A DNA stretch of 64,000 bases, from assembly GCA_947501935.1 (NCBI GenBank), contig CANMXU010000022.1:1-64000 (forward strand). The letters run 5' to 3'. This DNA comes from an uncultured Alteromonadaceae bacterium (lineage in GTDB: Bacteria; Pseudomonadota; Gammaproteobacteria; Enterobacterales; Alteromonadaceae). Every line of letters starts with the position of its first letter. Position 1 is the stretch's first letter. A model generated the notes under the pieces. That model ran no database searches. It was not told the origin of the DNA and saw only the letters and a program-made list of their open reading frames with translations. This document shows, piece by piece, positions 17,690-28,322 of this stretch. The translations under genes and the position numbers were made by a program.

Positions 17690-19849
17690 TTATTCAACGA
17701 TATCCATTTCGTTAATTAAGTTTTCAGCGCCATCGACATGTTCCATCACCCAAAGCATGTATTTCACATCAACATGAATTGAACGATTCAATTTAGTGTC
17801 GTAATCCCAATCGCCGATAATGCTTTCATAAACACCGTCAAATACTAAACCAACAAATTCGGCTTTGTCGTTAAGTGTTGGCGAGCCGGAGTTACCACCG
17901 GTAATGTCTAATGTACCTAGGTAATTAACGGGTACTGAATTAAGCTCTCGTTTTACGTATTGACCATAATTTTTTGCTTTAATCAGCTCAAGTTGCTTTT
18001 TAGGTGCGTTAAAAGGTTTTACGCCAGTATCTTTTTCAACAATACCTTCTAAAGTGGTGTAAGGTGTTGCTTGCATACCGTCTTTAGGTGAATAGCCTTT
18101 CACATTACCGTAAGTTATGCGCAAAGTGCTGTTTGCATCAGCGTAAACAGGTAAGTTTTTATCATTAAAATAGGCAATTAATGCTGCCATATATTTAGGA
18201 CGATAAGCCTGAATGTTCCCTGATAGTTCCTCATCAGTTTCTTCTATGGCTTTACGAGCGTTGAAAGTAGCAACAGCTAATTTAATAAAAGGGTCTTTAC
18301 TGTTATCAAAGTCAGCTTGCGTAGCATTCATTAATGATAAACGTTGTTCTTCTTTGTTTAACTGAGTATTGCTATACATCCAATCAAGCTTTTTCGTTAA
18401 AGCTTTTTCGTTAAAGTTTTTTCCTAAATCAAAAAATTGATCAATTTCTTTAATGTGTTGCGACTGTGGTAATTGTTGATAATGCTTTAACATCGCGAAT
18501 AAAATAGCTTTATCAATGGTGGCATCATACCGACGATTAACAGCTTTCATTGCTTGTTCAAAACGAGCAATATCACGTTCTTGGTAACCTTTTTTACGTG
18601 ATAAATTATCTTTTTGTTTTTCTATGGCTAAACGATGAAGTTTATTTGCTGATGACAGCATTTTGCTGTAATTCATATAGCCCAAAATTAAATCTCGTGC
18701 TTGAGTACTTTGCTCTTGAGCAATTAGCTTGTTTAACTCTTTAAGTGCATCACCATATTTTTCTTTACGCTGAGCTTTAGCATTTAACCACTGGTTAAGC
18801 TCTGCTTCTAAATGTTTTTTACGTACTAAGGTAGTGCCTTTTTCATAGCTGTTAACCATGCTGCCATAATTTTTTGCATAATTAGCTAAGCTTGCTAAGG
18901 TACTTTCATATTTAATACGTGCATCGCTATCGGCTGGAGATTTTTCATGAATAATATCGATGATTTCTTCTCTATATTGCTTTGCTTGCGGGTAAGTCCA
19001 AGTGAATTGGTTTTCTACTTCTAAAGAAGTGCGATAGCGATTAGTTCTTCCTGGGTAGCCTAACACCATGATGTAGTCATTTTCATCAACACTACTTTTG
19101 TTCACTTTTAAATGATGTTTAGGTTGATAAGGAACGTTGTCTGCGCTGAAGTCTGCTGGTTGACCGTCTTTACCTACATAGGCGCGATAAAAACCATAAT
19201 CGCCGGTATGACGAGGCCACATCCAGTTGTCAATATCTCCGCCATATTTACCAATACTGGTTGCAGGAGCATGCACTAAACGAACATCACGAATAGTCAG
19301 CTGTTTAAATAGATAATACTCTAAGCCGCCATGGAAATTTACTACGGTACAGCGGTATTTATCATCACTTTCACATTCAGCTACTAAGCTTTTAGAGTTT
19401 TTGTCGATAAGTTCATAGCGCTCACCACCATTACTTGATGCAGTAATTCCTGCTTTAACTAATGGTGTTACTTCAGTAATTTCTTCGGTAACATAGATAC
19501 GGCTACCAGGCGTAGCGGGTAGTTCTTCTTTAAATGATTTTGCTAAGAAACCATTTTTTAATAAATTATTATCTTCAGTAGAGTTGTATTGAACCGAACC
19601 ATACACGCAATGATGATTAGTGGCGACTAAGCCTTGATCAGAAACAAAAGACGCGGTACAGCCACCTAAGCTAACTATGGCGCCCATAGGGAAGCCGGTT
19701 AAGTCTGTAAGATCGTTAGGATCTAATGCTAAGCCTGCCTGAGTTAGTTGGTTAGCAATACTAGGTAATTGGTGGGGTTGCCACATGCCTTCATCAGCTA
19801 AAGCTGAGCTGGCAAATAAAGCAATGGATAAGAGCGCGCTACGTTTCAT
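17690..19849 (-). CDS. Peptidase S46 (DPP7/DPP11-like dipeptidyl-peptidase)
   Basis: Periplasmic serine peptidase that releases dipeptides from peptide N-termini. The chosen ATG at 19849 (MKRSALLSIALFASSALA) follows AGAGG and begins directly with a signal peptide; an upstream in-frame start would add 13 implausible residues rich in Asn. The chymotrypsin-like fold shows GGCTASFVSDQGLVATNHHC with the catalytic His near residue 80, and TGGNSGSPTLN with the catalytic Ser in the C-terminal part. The helical insert that shapes the substrate amine site lies between them. Length of about 719 aa is right for S46. It stands alone with its own terminator and probably serves peptide nutrition. Confidence 0.93.
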   Translation of the reverse strand: MKRSALLSIALFASSALADEGMWQPHQLPSIANQLTQAGLALDPNDLTDLTGFPMGAIVSLGGCTASFVSDQGLVATNHHCVYGSVQYNSTEDNNLLKNGFLAKSFKEELPATPGSRIYVTEEITEVTPLVKAGITASSNGGERYELIDKNSKSLVAECESDDKYRCTVVNFHGGLEYYLFKQLTIRDVRLVHAPATSIGKYGGDIDNWMWPRHTGDYGFYRAYVGKDGQPADFSADNVPYQPKHHLKVNKSSVDENDYIMVLGYPGRTNRYRTSLEVENQFTWTYPQAKQYREEIIDIIHEKSPADSDARIKYESTLASLANYAKNYGSMVNSYEKGTTLVRKKHLEAELNQWLNAKAQRKEKYGDALKELNKLIAQEQSTQARDLILGYMNYSKMLSSANKLHRLAIEKQKDNLSRKKGYQERDIARFEQAMKAVNRRYDATIDKAILFAMLKHYQQLPQSQHIKEIDQFFDLGKNFNEKALTKKLDWMYSNTQLNKEEQRLSLMNATQADFDNSKDPFIKLAVATFNARKAIEETDEELSGNIQAYRPKYMAALIAYFNDKNLPVYADANSTLRITYGNVKGYSPKDGMQATPYTTLEGIVEKDTGVKPFNAPKKQLELIKAKNYGQYVKRELNSVPVNYLGTLDITGGNSGSPTLNDKAEFVGLVFDGVYESIIGDWDYDTKLNRSIHVDVKYMLWVMEHVDGAENLINEMDIVE

Positions 19850-20078
19850 TAAAACCTCTAAAATGTGATGGTTATTATTGTTGTTCAAGTTTCTGGTAGT
19901 GAAGGCATTTAGTCAAAAAATTGCTGAATGTTTATTGTGAAAATGTGTAAACATTGCTTTAAGGGTAAAAAGCAAAAAAAGAAAATACTAGCCATTAGTC
20001 ATAATGGCTTTAAGAGGAAGTGAGCAGGGTGATGAATGTAAATTACCTACAGAAGTAATTATGTACTGGTGTTATACG

Positions 20079-20432
20079 CTATTTATTTTCCACTAAAACG
20101 TCTACTTGGCGCTTATTATTTTGCTGAGAAATAACGACGCGGGTTATGTGCTGTTCATCAGAAAAATATAAGGTTAAGCGGCCACGCTTTCTCTCTTGTG
20201 AATTCGCTTCACCATAAATAGCTTGGTAAAAAGCTATAACGTCTACTTCAGTAGCAGAGGTAAAGTAATTGGCAACGGCAGGCAATTTATCGGTGAATTC
20301 AGCAAATATTTGTGCGTCATCTACTTTGGGAATATTTATCAGCGTTGACTCTTGTGCAAATACCGTTGATATAGAAAATATAGACGCGGCGCTTAGCGCG
20401 AATAATTTCTTGATTAATTTAGATTTTATCAC
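20079..20432 (-). CDS. Small secreted protein of unknown function
   Basis: A 117-aa protein with signal peptide (KLIKKLFALSAASIFSIS, cleavage after VFA). The GTG start at 20432 is chosen because GGAG lies 7 nt ahead and the signal peptide begins there; an upstream ATG would add 19 residues. The mature part is a single small domain (TSATEVDVIAFYQAIYGEA, then RLTLYFSDEQHITRVVISQQ) with beta-strand-rich character. I do not recognise a family. It is monocistronic between the S46 peptidase and cysZ. Confidence 0.65.
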   Translation of the reverse strand: MIKSKLIKKLFALSAASIFSISTVFAQESTLINIPKVDDAQIFAEFTDKLPAVANYFTSATEVDVIAFYQAIYGEANSQERKRGRLTLYFSDEQHITRVVISQQNNKRQVDVLVENK

Positions 20433-20634
20433 AGCTATTCTCCGTAAATTTTTAGCCAATGTAAAATGTCCCGTTGTTAGGGTCAACAACTATTTAAAAA
20501 ATAGCAGTTAAACGCAGTATTTACTTGTTTTCTCTAAGAGCACATTAAAGCTACATAAAGTGTAGGAATTAAAACCAATTTGTTCAATGTTTGATAACTT
20601 ATTGATTATTTTTAAATTAGTATGCTCGGGTTAA

Positions 20635-21396
20635 CTAATGTAATTCTTTATTCAGATATTCACTTTGGTAATGATCAACCCATAGAGCAGTAGCGCCACA
20701 AATAGCCACTGGCATAACTATTAAGTTAATAAAAGGGATCATCGAAAACACCGACACCGTTATACCAAAACTATAACTTAGGCCTTGGCGTTGTTTCAGC
20801 GCGACGCGCATTTGTGAAAATGCTATGCGATGATTATCAAACGGGTAGTCTTTATATTGCACAGCCATCATCCAGGCAAGAAACATAAACCATAATACTT
20901 GGCCGATAACGGGTAAAATAAGGAATAAAATAAAAAAGCCAATGGCGCGCGGTAAATAGTAAGCAAACTTTTCCCATTCACGGCCTAAGGTTCTGGGCAC
21001 ATCTTTAATTAAAGCGGTAAAGCTCATATCACCCGCTTTTTGCCCTGAAAGCATTAATTCGAGTTTTTCTGATAATAAACCATTAAAGGGCGCGGCAATC
21101 CAGTTAGTTACCGAGCTAAAAATAAATGAAAAGGTTACGAGCACAGAAAGCACTGCCACCGGCCATAGAATAACACTTAGCCAGTCTAAAAAGTCGGGTA
21201 ACCAATCTTCAATCATGCTCATATAAACATCGAGCTGTTGATATAAATAATAAAAAGCGACAGAAAACAGCAATAAGTTAGTAATTAGCGGGATAAAAAC
21301 AAAGCGTCGAATCCCTTTTAACCTAATTAGCTCAAAGCCTTTAAAAAAATAGCCAGCGCCACTTTGCGCGAAGGGTTGCTTTACTGAAGAATGCAT
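20635..21396 (-). CDS. cysZ: Sulfate transporter CysZ (EI24 family)
   Basis: Inner-membrane protein of 253 aa for sulfate uptake feeding cysteine synthesis. Hydrophobic segments lie near 32-55, 70-100, 145-180 and 205-235, and FFKGFELIRLKGIRRFVFIP at the N-terminus is a family hallmark. In E. coli cysZ adjoins zipA-ligA; here it is divergent from smc-zipA-ligA, which supports the call. Confidence 0.9.
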   Translation of the reverse strand: MHSSVKQPFAQSGAGYFFKGFELIRLKGIRRFVFIPLITNLLLFSVAFYYLYQQLDVYMSMIEDWLPDFLDWLSVILWPVAVLSVLVTFSFIFSSVTNWIAAPFNGLLSEKLELMLSGQKAGDMSFTALIKDVPRTLGREWEKFAYYLPRAIGFFILFLILPVIGQVLWFMFLAWMMAVQYKDYPFDNHRIAFSQMRVALKQRQGLSYSFGITVSVFSMIPFINLIVMPVAICGATALWVDHYQSEYLNKELH

Positions 21397-21546
21397 CGTT
21401 TATAATTTAACCTAAGTCATTGATATCACGCCATTGAGTATACACTAGGGTTACAACAACAGCAGCTTTGAGTTGTTACAAAGTAAATCAAATTCTGGTA
21501 AAGTTGCCAACCAGTTTCTCAGTGTTTTTCACAGGCTCAGCAAGAC

Positions 21547-24500
21547 ATGCGTTTAAAGCATATAAAATTAGCCGGATTTAAATCTTTTGTTGATCCCACC
21601 AAGGTGCCATTTGAACAACAAATGACCGCCATTGTTGGGCCGAACGGCTGTGGAAAATCAAATATTATTGACGCGGTACGCTGGGTATTAGGTGAAAGCT
21701 CGGCGAAAAACTTGCGTGGCGACGCCATGACTGATGTTATTTTTAATGGCGCAGCTTCTCGTAAGCCTGTTGGACAAGCAAGTGTTGAGTTAGTATTTGA
21801 TAATAGCCAAGGCCGCATAAAAGGCAACATGGCTGACAGAAGTGAAGTGTCTATTCGTCGAGTGGTTAACCGTGACAGTCAAAATAGCTACTTCTTAAAC
21901 GGCAGTAAATGTCGTCGCCGAGACATTACCGACATTTTTCTTGGTACAGGGCTTGGGCCTAGAAGTTACGCCATTATTGAACAAGGCACTATTTCTCGGT
22001 TAATTGAGTCTAAACCGCATGAACTTCGTGTTTTTATTGAAGAAGCCGCAGGTATTTCAAAATATAAAGAAAGACGTCGTGAAACAGAAAATCGTATTGT
22101 TCATACCCGTGAAAACTTAGCTCGACTTGCCGATATTCGTAGTGAACTTACCCTGCGTATTGACGCTTTGCATAAACAAGCCGAAGCGGCAAAACGTTAT
22201 CGCACTCTAAAAGCAGATGAACGTAAATATAAAGCTGAGCTGTCGGTATTGCGCTGGCAGGAATATCAGAAAAAGAATCAACATTTTTTAGATAAAATTA
22301 CTTTATTACAAGCTGAAATAGAACAGCTGGTTTTACAACAAACCCATCATGAAAACGCCTTGTTTCAAGCAAAGCAAAAGCTCACCGTTGGCGGCGATAA
22401 TATTGATGACTTACAAACTGAAAAATTAGCGTTAACTAATAATATTGCCCGAATCGAGCAAGATATTAAGCATATTCACTTGCAAAAAAATGCTCAAAAG
22501 CAAGAGTCTGAACTCGCACAGAAACATCTTATTGAAGACGAGCAAAAACTCAAAACACTAGAGTTAGAGTTAAGCGAAAAAAACACTGAACTTAAGCAGT
22601 TACAACCTGAGCTAAATCAGTGTCAACAACAACTGCAAATCGCGCAGTTGGCATTGAACGAGGCTAACGATAAACTTTATCAATGGCAGCAAGCTCGAGA
22701 AAGTTATCACCAACAAAGCCAATTAGCACTTGAGAAAAAAAATAGCTTAACTGCGAAAATTGACGCTTGCCAGCAAACAATATTAGTTAACACTCAACGC
22801 CAAGAAAAACTTGAAACTGAGCTAACCAAACTTAATAGCCAAAAATCAGCTTTATTATCAGGTGCCGATTTAACTAAAGAAATGCAGGCTTTAACTAAGC
22901 AGGCTGGTAACTGTGAACAAAAGTTAATTGAAAATCAGCATAAGCTTGAACAATTACAACTTCAGTTAACAGGGCACAGTCAAAAGTTAGCCACAGAGCA
23001 AGGTTTACTGCAAGCTCAACAACAAAGCCATCAGCAGTTACTTTTCGAGCAAAACAAATTAAGTGATTGGCAAGCAAGCCAAAAAATTTGGCTAACAAAA
23101 CAAAACCTTCAAAGCCAAGCGCGCTTATTTGAAGCCATTGAAGTAAGCCCTAATTGGCAAGCTGCGTTTGAATTGGTCTTAAATGATTGGCTAGCGGCGC
23201 AGCAGGTCAGTAATTTCCCGAAAAATATTGACCAACACCTAGCCATTGAAACCTTGTTGTTAGTTAAAAACAGCTCAGCTAGTACTGATATTCAAGCACA
23301 ATCAGGAACTTTGGCTGCGCAAGTGACAGGGCAACATAGCTTTAATGTTGTGCTTAATAATATTTTCCTTGCTGATAATTACCAACAAGCGCAAATATTG
23401 CTAAGCACGTTAACGGCGCAGCAATCGGTTATTTGCCCAGATACTACATGGTTAGGTCATGGATTTTTACGTAAAGGCTTTACCCAAGAAAGTGACGCTC
23501 AGCTAACCAAGCTTGCTTATATTAAACAACTCGAGGTTGAAATTACCAGTTGTGAACAAACCATTGCGACCGAGCAAGTAAGTAAAGCCACTATTGAAGC
23601 TCAATTAGCAGACGCAAAGCAGCATGCTCAGCAACTTAAAACCGAGCTTAATCAGTTAAAGCAAGCGGTCAGCGCTTTACAGCAAACCATTACCGTTAAT
23701 GAACAACAGCAAATTTTTATTGTTCAGCAACAAGAAACATTGCAAGTAGAATTAACCAGCTTAATTGCAAATTTACCCAAGGCTCAGCAACAATTAAGTG
23801 AATTCACGCAAGCTTTAACGCAAGTGTTAACTCAGCAGCCAAAAGTGCTGGTTGACGAAAATGGTCAAGACAAGTCATTAAATGAGCAAGTGCTGTTACA
23901 GCAAAGTAGTAAATTACAACAGCAAAGCGTTAACCAACTAACCCGCCAGCAGCAACAATTGGCGGTGCAAATTGAACGAGCCACTAATCAACAAGCAAGT
24001 ACTCAGCAAAGCCAAATAGCGTTGCAAGAAAAAATAAGGCAAGCACAACTGCTACAGCAACAACGGCAAGTTAGCTTAACTGAGCATGTTGAACCATTAA
24101 CGGCAAACGAGCAAAAGCTGCAAAGCTGGCTAGCGCAAATGTCGAGTGTAGAAGGTAAACTCAGCTTTATTAATGACAACCTAGCACAAGCGCAACAAGA
24201 GCTTATAAAGTTAGAGCAGAAAAAAGAGACGACAAATAAAACCATTACGCAATTAAAAGAGCAAGTCACCAAGCAGCACTTAGAAGCCGAAAGCTACCGT
24301 ATTCGCGCCCACAGCATGCAAGAGCAGCTTGATGAAATGCAAGTGTGTATTCAAGATATCGAAAAACAAATGCCAGTTGGCGCGAAAGAGTCGATTTGGC
24401 AAGCATATTTAGTTAAAATAGCAAAAGAAATCAGCCATCTAGGCGCTATTAACTTAGCGGCCATAGCGGAATATGAAGAACAACTAGAGCGTAAAAATTA

Positions 24501-25056
24501 TCTTGAACAGCAAAATGATGACTTAGTAAAGGCCATTACCACCCTTGAAGGGGCTATTGCTAAAATAGATAAAGAAACTAAGCAAAAGTTTAAATCGACT
24601 TTTGAACAAGTAAATAAAGACCTAAAAAGCTTATTCCCTAAAGTTTTTGGTGGTGGTAGTGCATCTTTAGAATTAACGGGTGATGACTTGCTCGAAACAG
24701 GTGTTAGTATAATGGCTAGACCACCAGGGAAAAAAAATAGCACAATTCATCTATTATCTGGTGGTGAAAAAGCGCTGACCGCATTATCATTAGTATTTGC
24801 AATTTTCAGACTTAATCCGGCTCCTTTTTGTATGCTTGATGAAGTTGATGCACCATTAGATGATGCAAACGTAGAAAGATTTTGTAATTTGGTAAGGGAA
24901 ATGTCCCAAACCGTGCAATTTGTATATATTAGTCACAATAAAATAGCGATGGAAATGGCTTCACAATTAACGGGTGTTACCATGTTTGAACCAGGGGTTT
25001 CAAGAATGGTAGCAGTAGATATTGACGAAGCAATTGCCATGGCAGATGTATCTTAA
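21547..25056 (+). CDS. smc: Chromosome segregation ATPase SMC
   Basis: ABC-type ATPase that compacts and separates sister chromosomes, normally with ScpA and ScpB (not in this window). The N-terminal head has Walker A GPNGCGKSN (about 32-40). Two long coiled coils extremely rich in Gln and Leu (about 170-500 and 660-1000) flank the hinge (about 510-640). The C-terminal head has the signature LSGGEKAL and Walker B FCMLDEVDAPLDD. At 1169 aa it is full length. Lineages close to E. coli use MukB instead, so SMC places this organism outside the enteric/Vibrio group. It heads an operon with zipA (12-bp gap) and ligA. Confidence 0.96.
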   Translation: MRLKHIKLAGFKSFVDPTKVPFEQQMTAIVGPNGCGKSNIIDAVRWVLGESSAKNLRGDAMTDVIFNGAASRKPVGQASVELVFDNSQGRIKGNMADRSEVSIRRVVNRDSQNSYFLNGSKCRRRDITDIFLGTGLGPRSYAIIEQGTISRLIESKPHELRVFIEEAAGISKYKERRRETENRIVHTRENLARLADIRSELTLRIDALHKQAEAAKRYRTLKADERKYKAELSVLRWQEYQKKNQHFLDKITLLQAEIEQLVLQQTHHENALFQAKQKLTVGGDNIDDLQTEKLALTNNIARIEQDIKHIHLQKNAQKQESELAQKHLIEDEQKLKTLELELSEKNTELKQLQPELNQCQQQLQIAQLALNEANDKLYQWQQARESYHQQSQLALEKKNSLTAKIDACQQTILVNTQRQEKLETELTKLNSQKSALLSGADLTKEMQALTKQAGNCEQKLIENQHKLEQLQLQLTGHSQKLATEQGLLQAQQQSHQQLLFEQNKLSDWQASQKIWLTKQNLQSQARLFEAIEVSPNWQAAFELVLNDWLAAQQVSNFPKNIDQHLAIETLLLVKNSSASTDIQAQSGTLAAQVTGQHSFNVVLNNIFLADNYQQAQILLSTLTAQQSVICPDTTWLGHGFLRKGFTQESDAQLTKLAYIKQLEVEITSCEQTIATEQVSKATIEAQLADAKQHAQQLKTELNQLKQAVSALQQTITVNEQQQIFIVQQQETLQVELTSLIANLPKAQQQLSEFTQALTQVLTQQPKVLVDENGQDKSLNEQVLLQQSSKLQQQSVNQLTRQQQQLAVQIERATNQQASTQQSQIALQEKIRQAQLLQQQRQVSLTEHVEPLTANEQKLQSWLAQMSSVEGKLSFINDNLAQAQQELIKLEQKKETTNKTITQLKEQVTKQHLEAESYRIRAHSMQEQLDEMQVCIQDIEKQMPVGAKESIWQAYLVKIAKEISHLGAINLAAIAEYEEQLERKNYLEQQNDDLVKAITTLEGAIAKIDKETKQKFKSTFEQVNKDLKSLFPKVFGGGSASLELTGDDLLETGVSIMARPPGKKNSTIHLLSGGEKALTALSLVFAIFRLNPAPFCMLDEVDAPLDDANVERFCNLVREMSQTVQFVYISHNKIAMEMASQLTGVTMFEPGVSRMVAVDIDEAIAMADVS

Positions 25057-25068
25057 AATAGGCTAGGT

Positions 25069-26157
25069 ATGGAAGATAACTTTAGAAACGTACTCATTAT
25101 TATTGCCACCGTTATTATTGGTGCCATTTTTATTCATGGTTTATGGACCATTCGTAAAAACAAAAACCCTTATAAGTTAAAAACCAAACAAGAGCCTGTT
25201 CAGCAGGTTGAACGTGGTTTTGACCCTTCCGGTTTTGATCAAGACGGTGTTAGCGAAGTACGTGTTATTGGCGCCAATGCTTTAAACGGTGAAATTGACA
25301 ACCCTCCTGCAGAAGAGGAAATTCCTCATAAACCTGCACCAGCCCCTGAATTTTCAGCTGATCCTATTCCAAAAGATTTATTAGATGAAAAAGCTACTGC
25401 GCTTGAGAACGAACCGCCAATAGGCGAGTTTAGTTTTGACGAGCAAGACGCGGAAGTAGTGCAACAAGCGGCTACTGAGCAGCGTGAGGCTAAAAAAGCA
25501 CCCGAAGCAGAAATTAAAGCTGAGCCAAAACCAGCACGTAAACCTGAGCCAGCAATATACCAAGAGCCAGTAACACGTCCAAAACCTGACTCTAGAAAAG
25601 TAGAAGAAATAAAAGTTCCGGCTAAAAAAAGCGTCAGTAAAACCAAAAGAGCAGAACTAAAACGTAACCAAATGGAAATTAATTTTGGTGACGAGCCGAT
25701 GCGCGAGCAAGCGGTAGCTAAAATTGATCCTGAAGTATTAGTTATTTCCGTGGTTATGCCTGAAAACCAAATTATGTCGGGGGCGGCGCTATTACCTAGT
25801 TTGTTAACTTTAGGCATGAAATTTGGCGAAATGAATATTTTCCATCGCCATCAAGATAATGCTGGCAATGGTAAAGTGACTTTTAGCTTAGCTAATATGA
25901 TGAACCCAGGCACGTTTGATTTAGACTCAATGGAAAGCTTTTCAACCCAAGGGGTCACCTTGTTTATGACCTTGCCTAATGAAGGCGACTCGTTTGAGGT
26001 ATTTCAGCAAATGTTATCAGCAGCGAAACAACTTGCTCAAGAATTTCATGGTCAGCTTTTAGATGACAAACGCAGTGTTTTAACCAAGCAAACCGAGCAG
26101 CATTACACCAGTAGAATACGAGAATTTGATCGTAAAAGCCGAATCGCTGCTCTTTAA
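25069..26157 (+). CDS. zipA: Cell division protein ZipA
   Basis: Membrane anchor of the FtsZ ring. An N-terminal helix (about 8-26, FRNVLIIIATVIIGAIFIHG) is followed by a charged, Pro/Glu/Ala-rich linker (about 40-220). The C-terminal FtsZ-binding domain (about 225-345) includes MKFGEMNIFHRH and SLANMMNPGTFDLD. Length of 362 aa and position between smc and ligA fit gammaproteobacterial ZipA. The C-terminal tail after QLLDDKRSVLTKQ is standard. Confidence 0.94.
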   Translation: MEDNFRNVLIIIATVIIGAIFIHGLWTIRKNKNPYKLKTKQEPVQQVERGFDPSGFDQDGVSEVRVIGANALNGEIDNPPAEEEIPHKPAPAPEFSADPIPKDLLDEKATALENEPPIGEFSFDEQDAEVVQQAATEQREAKKAPEAEIKAEPKPARKPEPAIYQEPVTRPKPDSRKVEEIKVPAKKSVSKTKRAELKRNQMEINFGDEPMREQAVAKIDPEVLVISVVMPENQIMSGAALLPSLLTLGMKFGEMNIFHRHQDNAGNGKVTFSLANMMNPGTFDLDSMESFSTQGVTLFMTLPNEGDSFEVFQQMLSAAKQLAQEFHGQLLDDKRSVLTKQTEQHYTSRIREFDRKSRIAAL

Positions 26158-26251
26158 CTTTATCGCTTTGCTTCACTTAACTGAATTTAATTTAACTAAG
26201 CAAAGCGATACTTCCCATTCTAAGAAATACCACATTAAGAAACCCCATACT

Positions 26252-28303
26252 ATGTCAGATACTTCTCTCGAGCAGCGTTTAGAGCAGCTTAAGCAACAAA
26301 TCAATCAATACAATCATCAATATTATGTACTTGATCAGCCAACGGTCCCTGATGCTGAATATGATCGTTTGATGAGAGAATTAATTACCATAGAAACTGA
26401 GCAGCCGGCGCTTAAAAGTATCGACTCGCCTAGTCAAAAAGTGGGCGGACAAGCGCTTAAATCGTTTAGCCAAGTTAATCACCAACTGCCAATGCTCTCG
26501 CTTGATAATGTTTTCTCAGCTGATGAATGGCAAGCGTTTAGTAAACGCATTACAGATAGGTTGGCTTCAGATAAAAAAATTCAATTTTGCGCTGAGCCAA
26601 AGCTAGATGGTTTAGCGGTTAGCTTACGCTATGAAAATGGCCTTTTTGTCCAGGCAGCTACCCGTGGTGACGGCGCGGTTGGCGAAAATATTACTGAAAA
26701 TGTTCGCACAATAAAGTCGATACCGTTAAAGCTACAAGGTGATGATTATCCTGAAGTGCTTGAAGTACGTGGTGAAGTATTTATGCCCAAAGCAAGCTTT
26801 GAACAACTTAACGAACAAGCGAAGAAAAAGGGCGATAAAGCTTTTGCCAATCCAAGAAATGCTGCTGCAGGTAGCTTAAGACAACTTGACTCAAAAATTA
26901 CCGCCAAACGTAATCTTGCCTTTTATGCTTATGGTATCGGTTTTGTAGGAAAGCTTGACGCTTTAGAGCTGGACGAGTCATGGCTGGAAAATTCTCATTA
27001 CCAACGTTTGTGCCAAATAAAAGCGCTAGGTTTACCTATGTGCCCTGAAGTTAAATTACTTAAAGATGACAGCCAAGTAGATAGTTTTTATCAGCATATT
27101 TTAACTGAACGTGGCAATTTAAGTTATGAAATTGACGGTACAGTATTTAAAGTTGACGACATTAGCCTGCAAAAACGTTTAGGGTTTGTTGCTAGGGCGC
27201 CGCGCTGGGCAACCGCTTATAAATTCCCAGCCCAAGAAGAACTTACCATTTTAGACGATGTTGAATTTCAAGTCGGGCGCACTGGCGCAATTACCCCAGT
27301 TGCGCGCTTGCAACCTGTATTTGTTGGCGGTGTTACGGTTAGTAATGCCACTTTACATAACCAAGATGAAATTGACCGCCTTGGTATAAAAATAAAAGAT
27401 ACTGTGATTATTCGTCGCGCGGGTGATGTAATTCCGCAAATAGTTAGCGTAGTTTTAGATAAACGCCCTGAAAATGCCCAAGACATTGCTTTCCCTAGCG
27501 AATGTCCGGTGTGCCAGTCAGCGGTGGTGCGCGCTGAAGGTGAAGCGGTGTTACGTTGTACTGGTGGTTTATATTGTGGCGCACAGCGTAAAGAAGCGAT
27601 CAAACATTTTTCATCCCGTAAAGCCTTAGACATAGACGGCTTAGGCGATAAGCTAGTTGAGCAACTAGTAGATGAAAACCTTATACAAACCCCAGCAGAT
27701 TTATTCAAACTGACAGAGCTTGATGTCAGTACCATGGAGCGTATGGGGCAAAAATCAGCAGATAATTTAATTAAGTCGCTGAGCATTGCAAAAAATACGA
27801 CTTTACCGAAATTTATTTATGCTTTGGGTATTCGAGAAGTAGGTGAAACTACCGCAACTAATTTAGCCCATTATTTTTTAAATTTTAACGCCATAAAAGT
27901 GGCTGATGAAGATACTTTACAAAAAGTACCTGATGTTGGCGCCGTAGTGGCAAAAAATATCGTGAGCTTTTTCAAACAAGAGCACAACATTGAAGTGATC
28001 AGCGAGTTAGAAAGCATTATGTCGTGGCCTGATATTGAAGTGAAAAGTGCTGACCAACAGCCGTTAATAAATCAAACTTTTGTATTAACCGGCACTTTAA
28101 CGCAAATGGGCCGTAATGAAGCTAAAGCCATTTTGCAAACCTTAGGCGCAAAAGTTTCCGGTAGTGTTTCGGCTAAAACGCACTATTTAGTGGCTGGAGA
28201 AAAAGCGGGTTCAAAGTTAACTAAAGCACATGACTTAGGAGTGGAAGTATTAACTGAAGACCAACTTGTCGCTTTATTTAGTCAACATAATATTGTGATT
28301 TAA
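26252..28303 (+). CDS. ligA: NAD+-dependent DNA ligase LigA
   Basis: Seals nicks in replication and repair, using NAD+. The start at 26252 (MSDTSLEQRLEQLKQQ) gives 683 aa, the usual length; the open frame extends upstream into zipA but without homology. Domain Ia holds the NMN-binding YYVLD-PTVPDAEYD stretch, and the adenylation site is Lys117 in AEPKLDGLAVS. An OB fold, a Cys4 zinc finger (CPVC, then CTGGLYC), helix-hairpin-helix repeats and a C-terminal BRCT domain (about 605-683) follow. The ribosome binding site is weak, so it may depend on upstream translation in the smc-zipA-ligA operon. Confidence 0.97.
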   Translation: MSDTSLEQRLEQLKQQINQYNHQYYVLDQPTVPDAEYDRLMRELITIETEQPALKSIDSPSQKVGGQALKSFSQVNHQLPMLSLDNVFSADEWQAFSKRITDRLASDKKIQFCAEPKLDGLAVSLRYENGLFVQAATRGDGAVGENITENVRTIKSIPLKLQGDDYPEVLEVRGEVFMPKASFEQLNEQAKKKGDKAFANPRNAAAGSLRQLDSKITAKRNLAFYAYGIGFVGKLDALELDESWLENSHYQRLCQIKALGLPMCPEVKLLKDDSQVDSFYQHILTERGNLSYEIDGTVFKVDDISLQKRLGFVARAPRWATAYKFPAQEELTILDDVEFQVGRTGAITPVARLQPVFVGGVTVSNATLHNQDEIDRLGIKIKDTVIIRRAGDVIPQIVSVVLDKRPENAQDIAFPSECPVCQSAVVRAEGEAVLRCTGGLYCGAQRKEAIKHFSSRKALDIDGLGDKLVEQLVDENLIQTPADLFKLTELDVSTMERMGQKSADNLIKSLSIAKNTTLPKFIYALGIREVGETTATNLAHYFLNFNAIKVADEDTLQKVPDVGAVVAKNIVSFFKQEHNIEVISELESIMSWPDIEVKSADQQPLINQTFVLTGTLTQMGRNEAKAILQTLGAKVSGSVSAKTHYLVAGEKAGSKLTKAHDLGVEVLTEDQLVALFSQHNIVI

Positions 28304-28322
28304 AACTTGTATAAGTGATCAC

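Noticed and set aside
27268..27786. 172-aa antisense reading frame in ligA
   Set aside because: It is the complement of strongly conserved LigA coding sequence; composition is typical of a shadow frame and there is no ribosome binding site.
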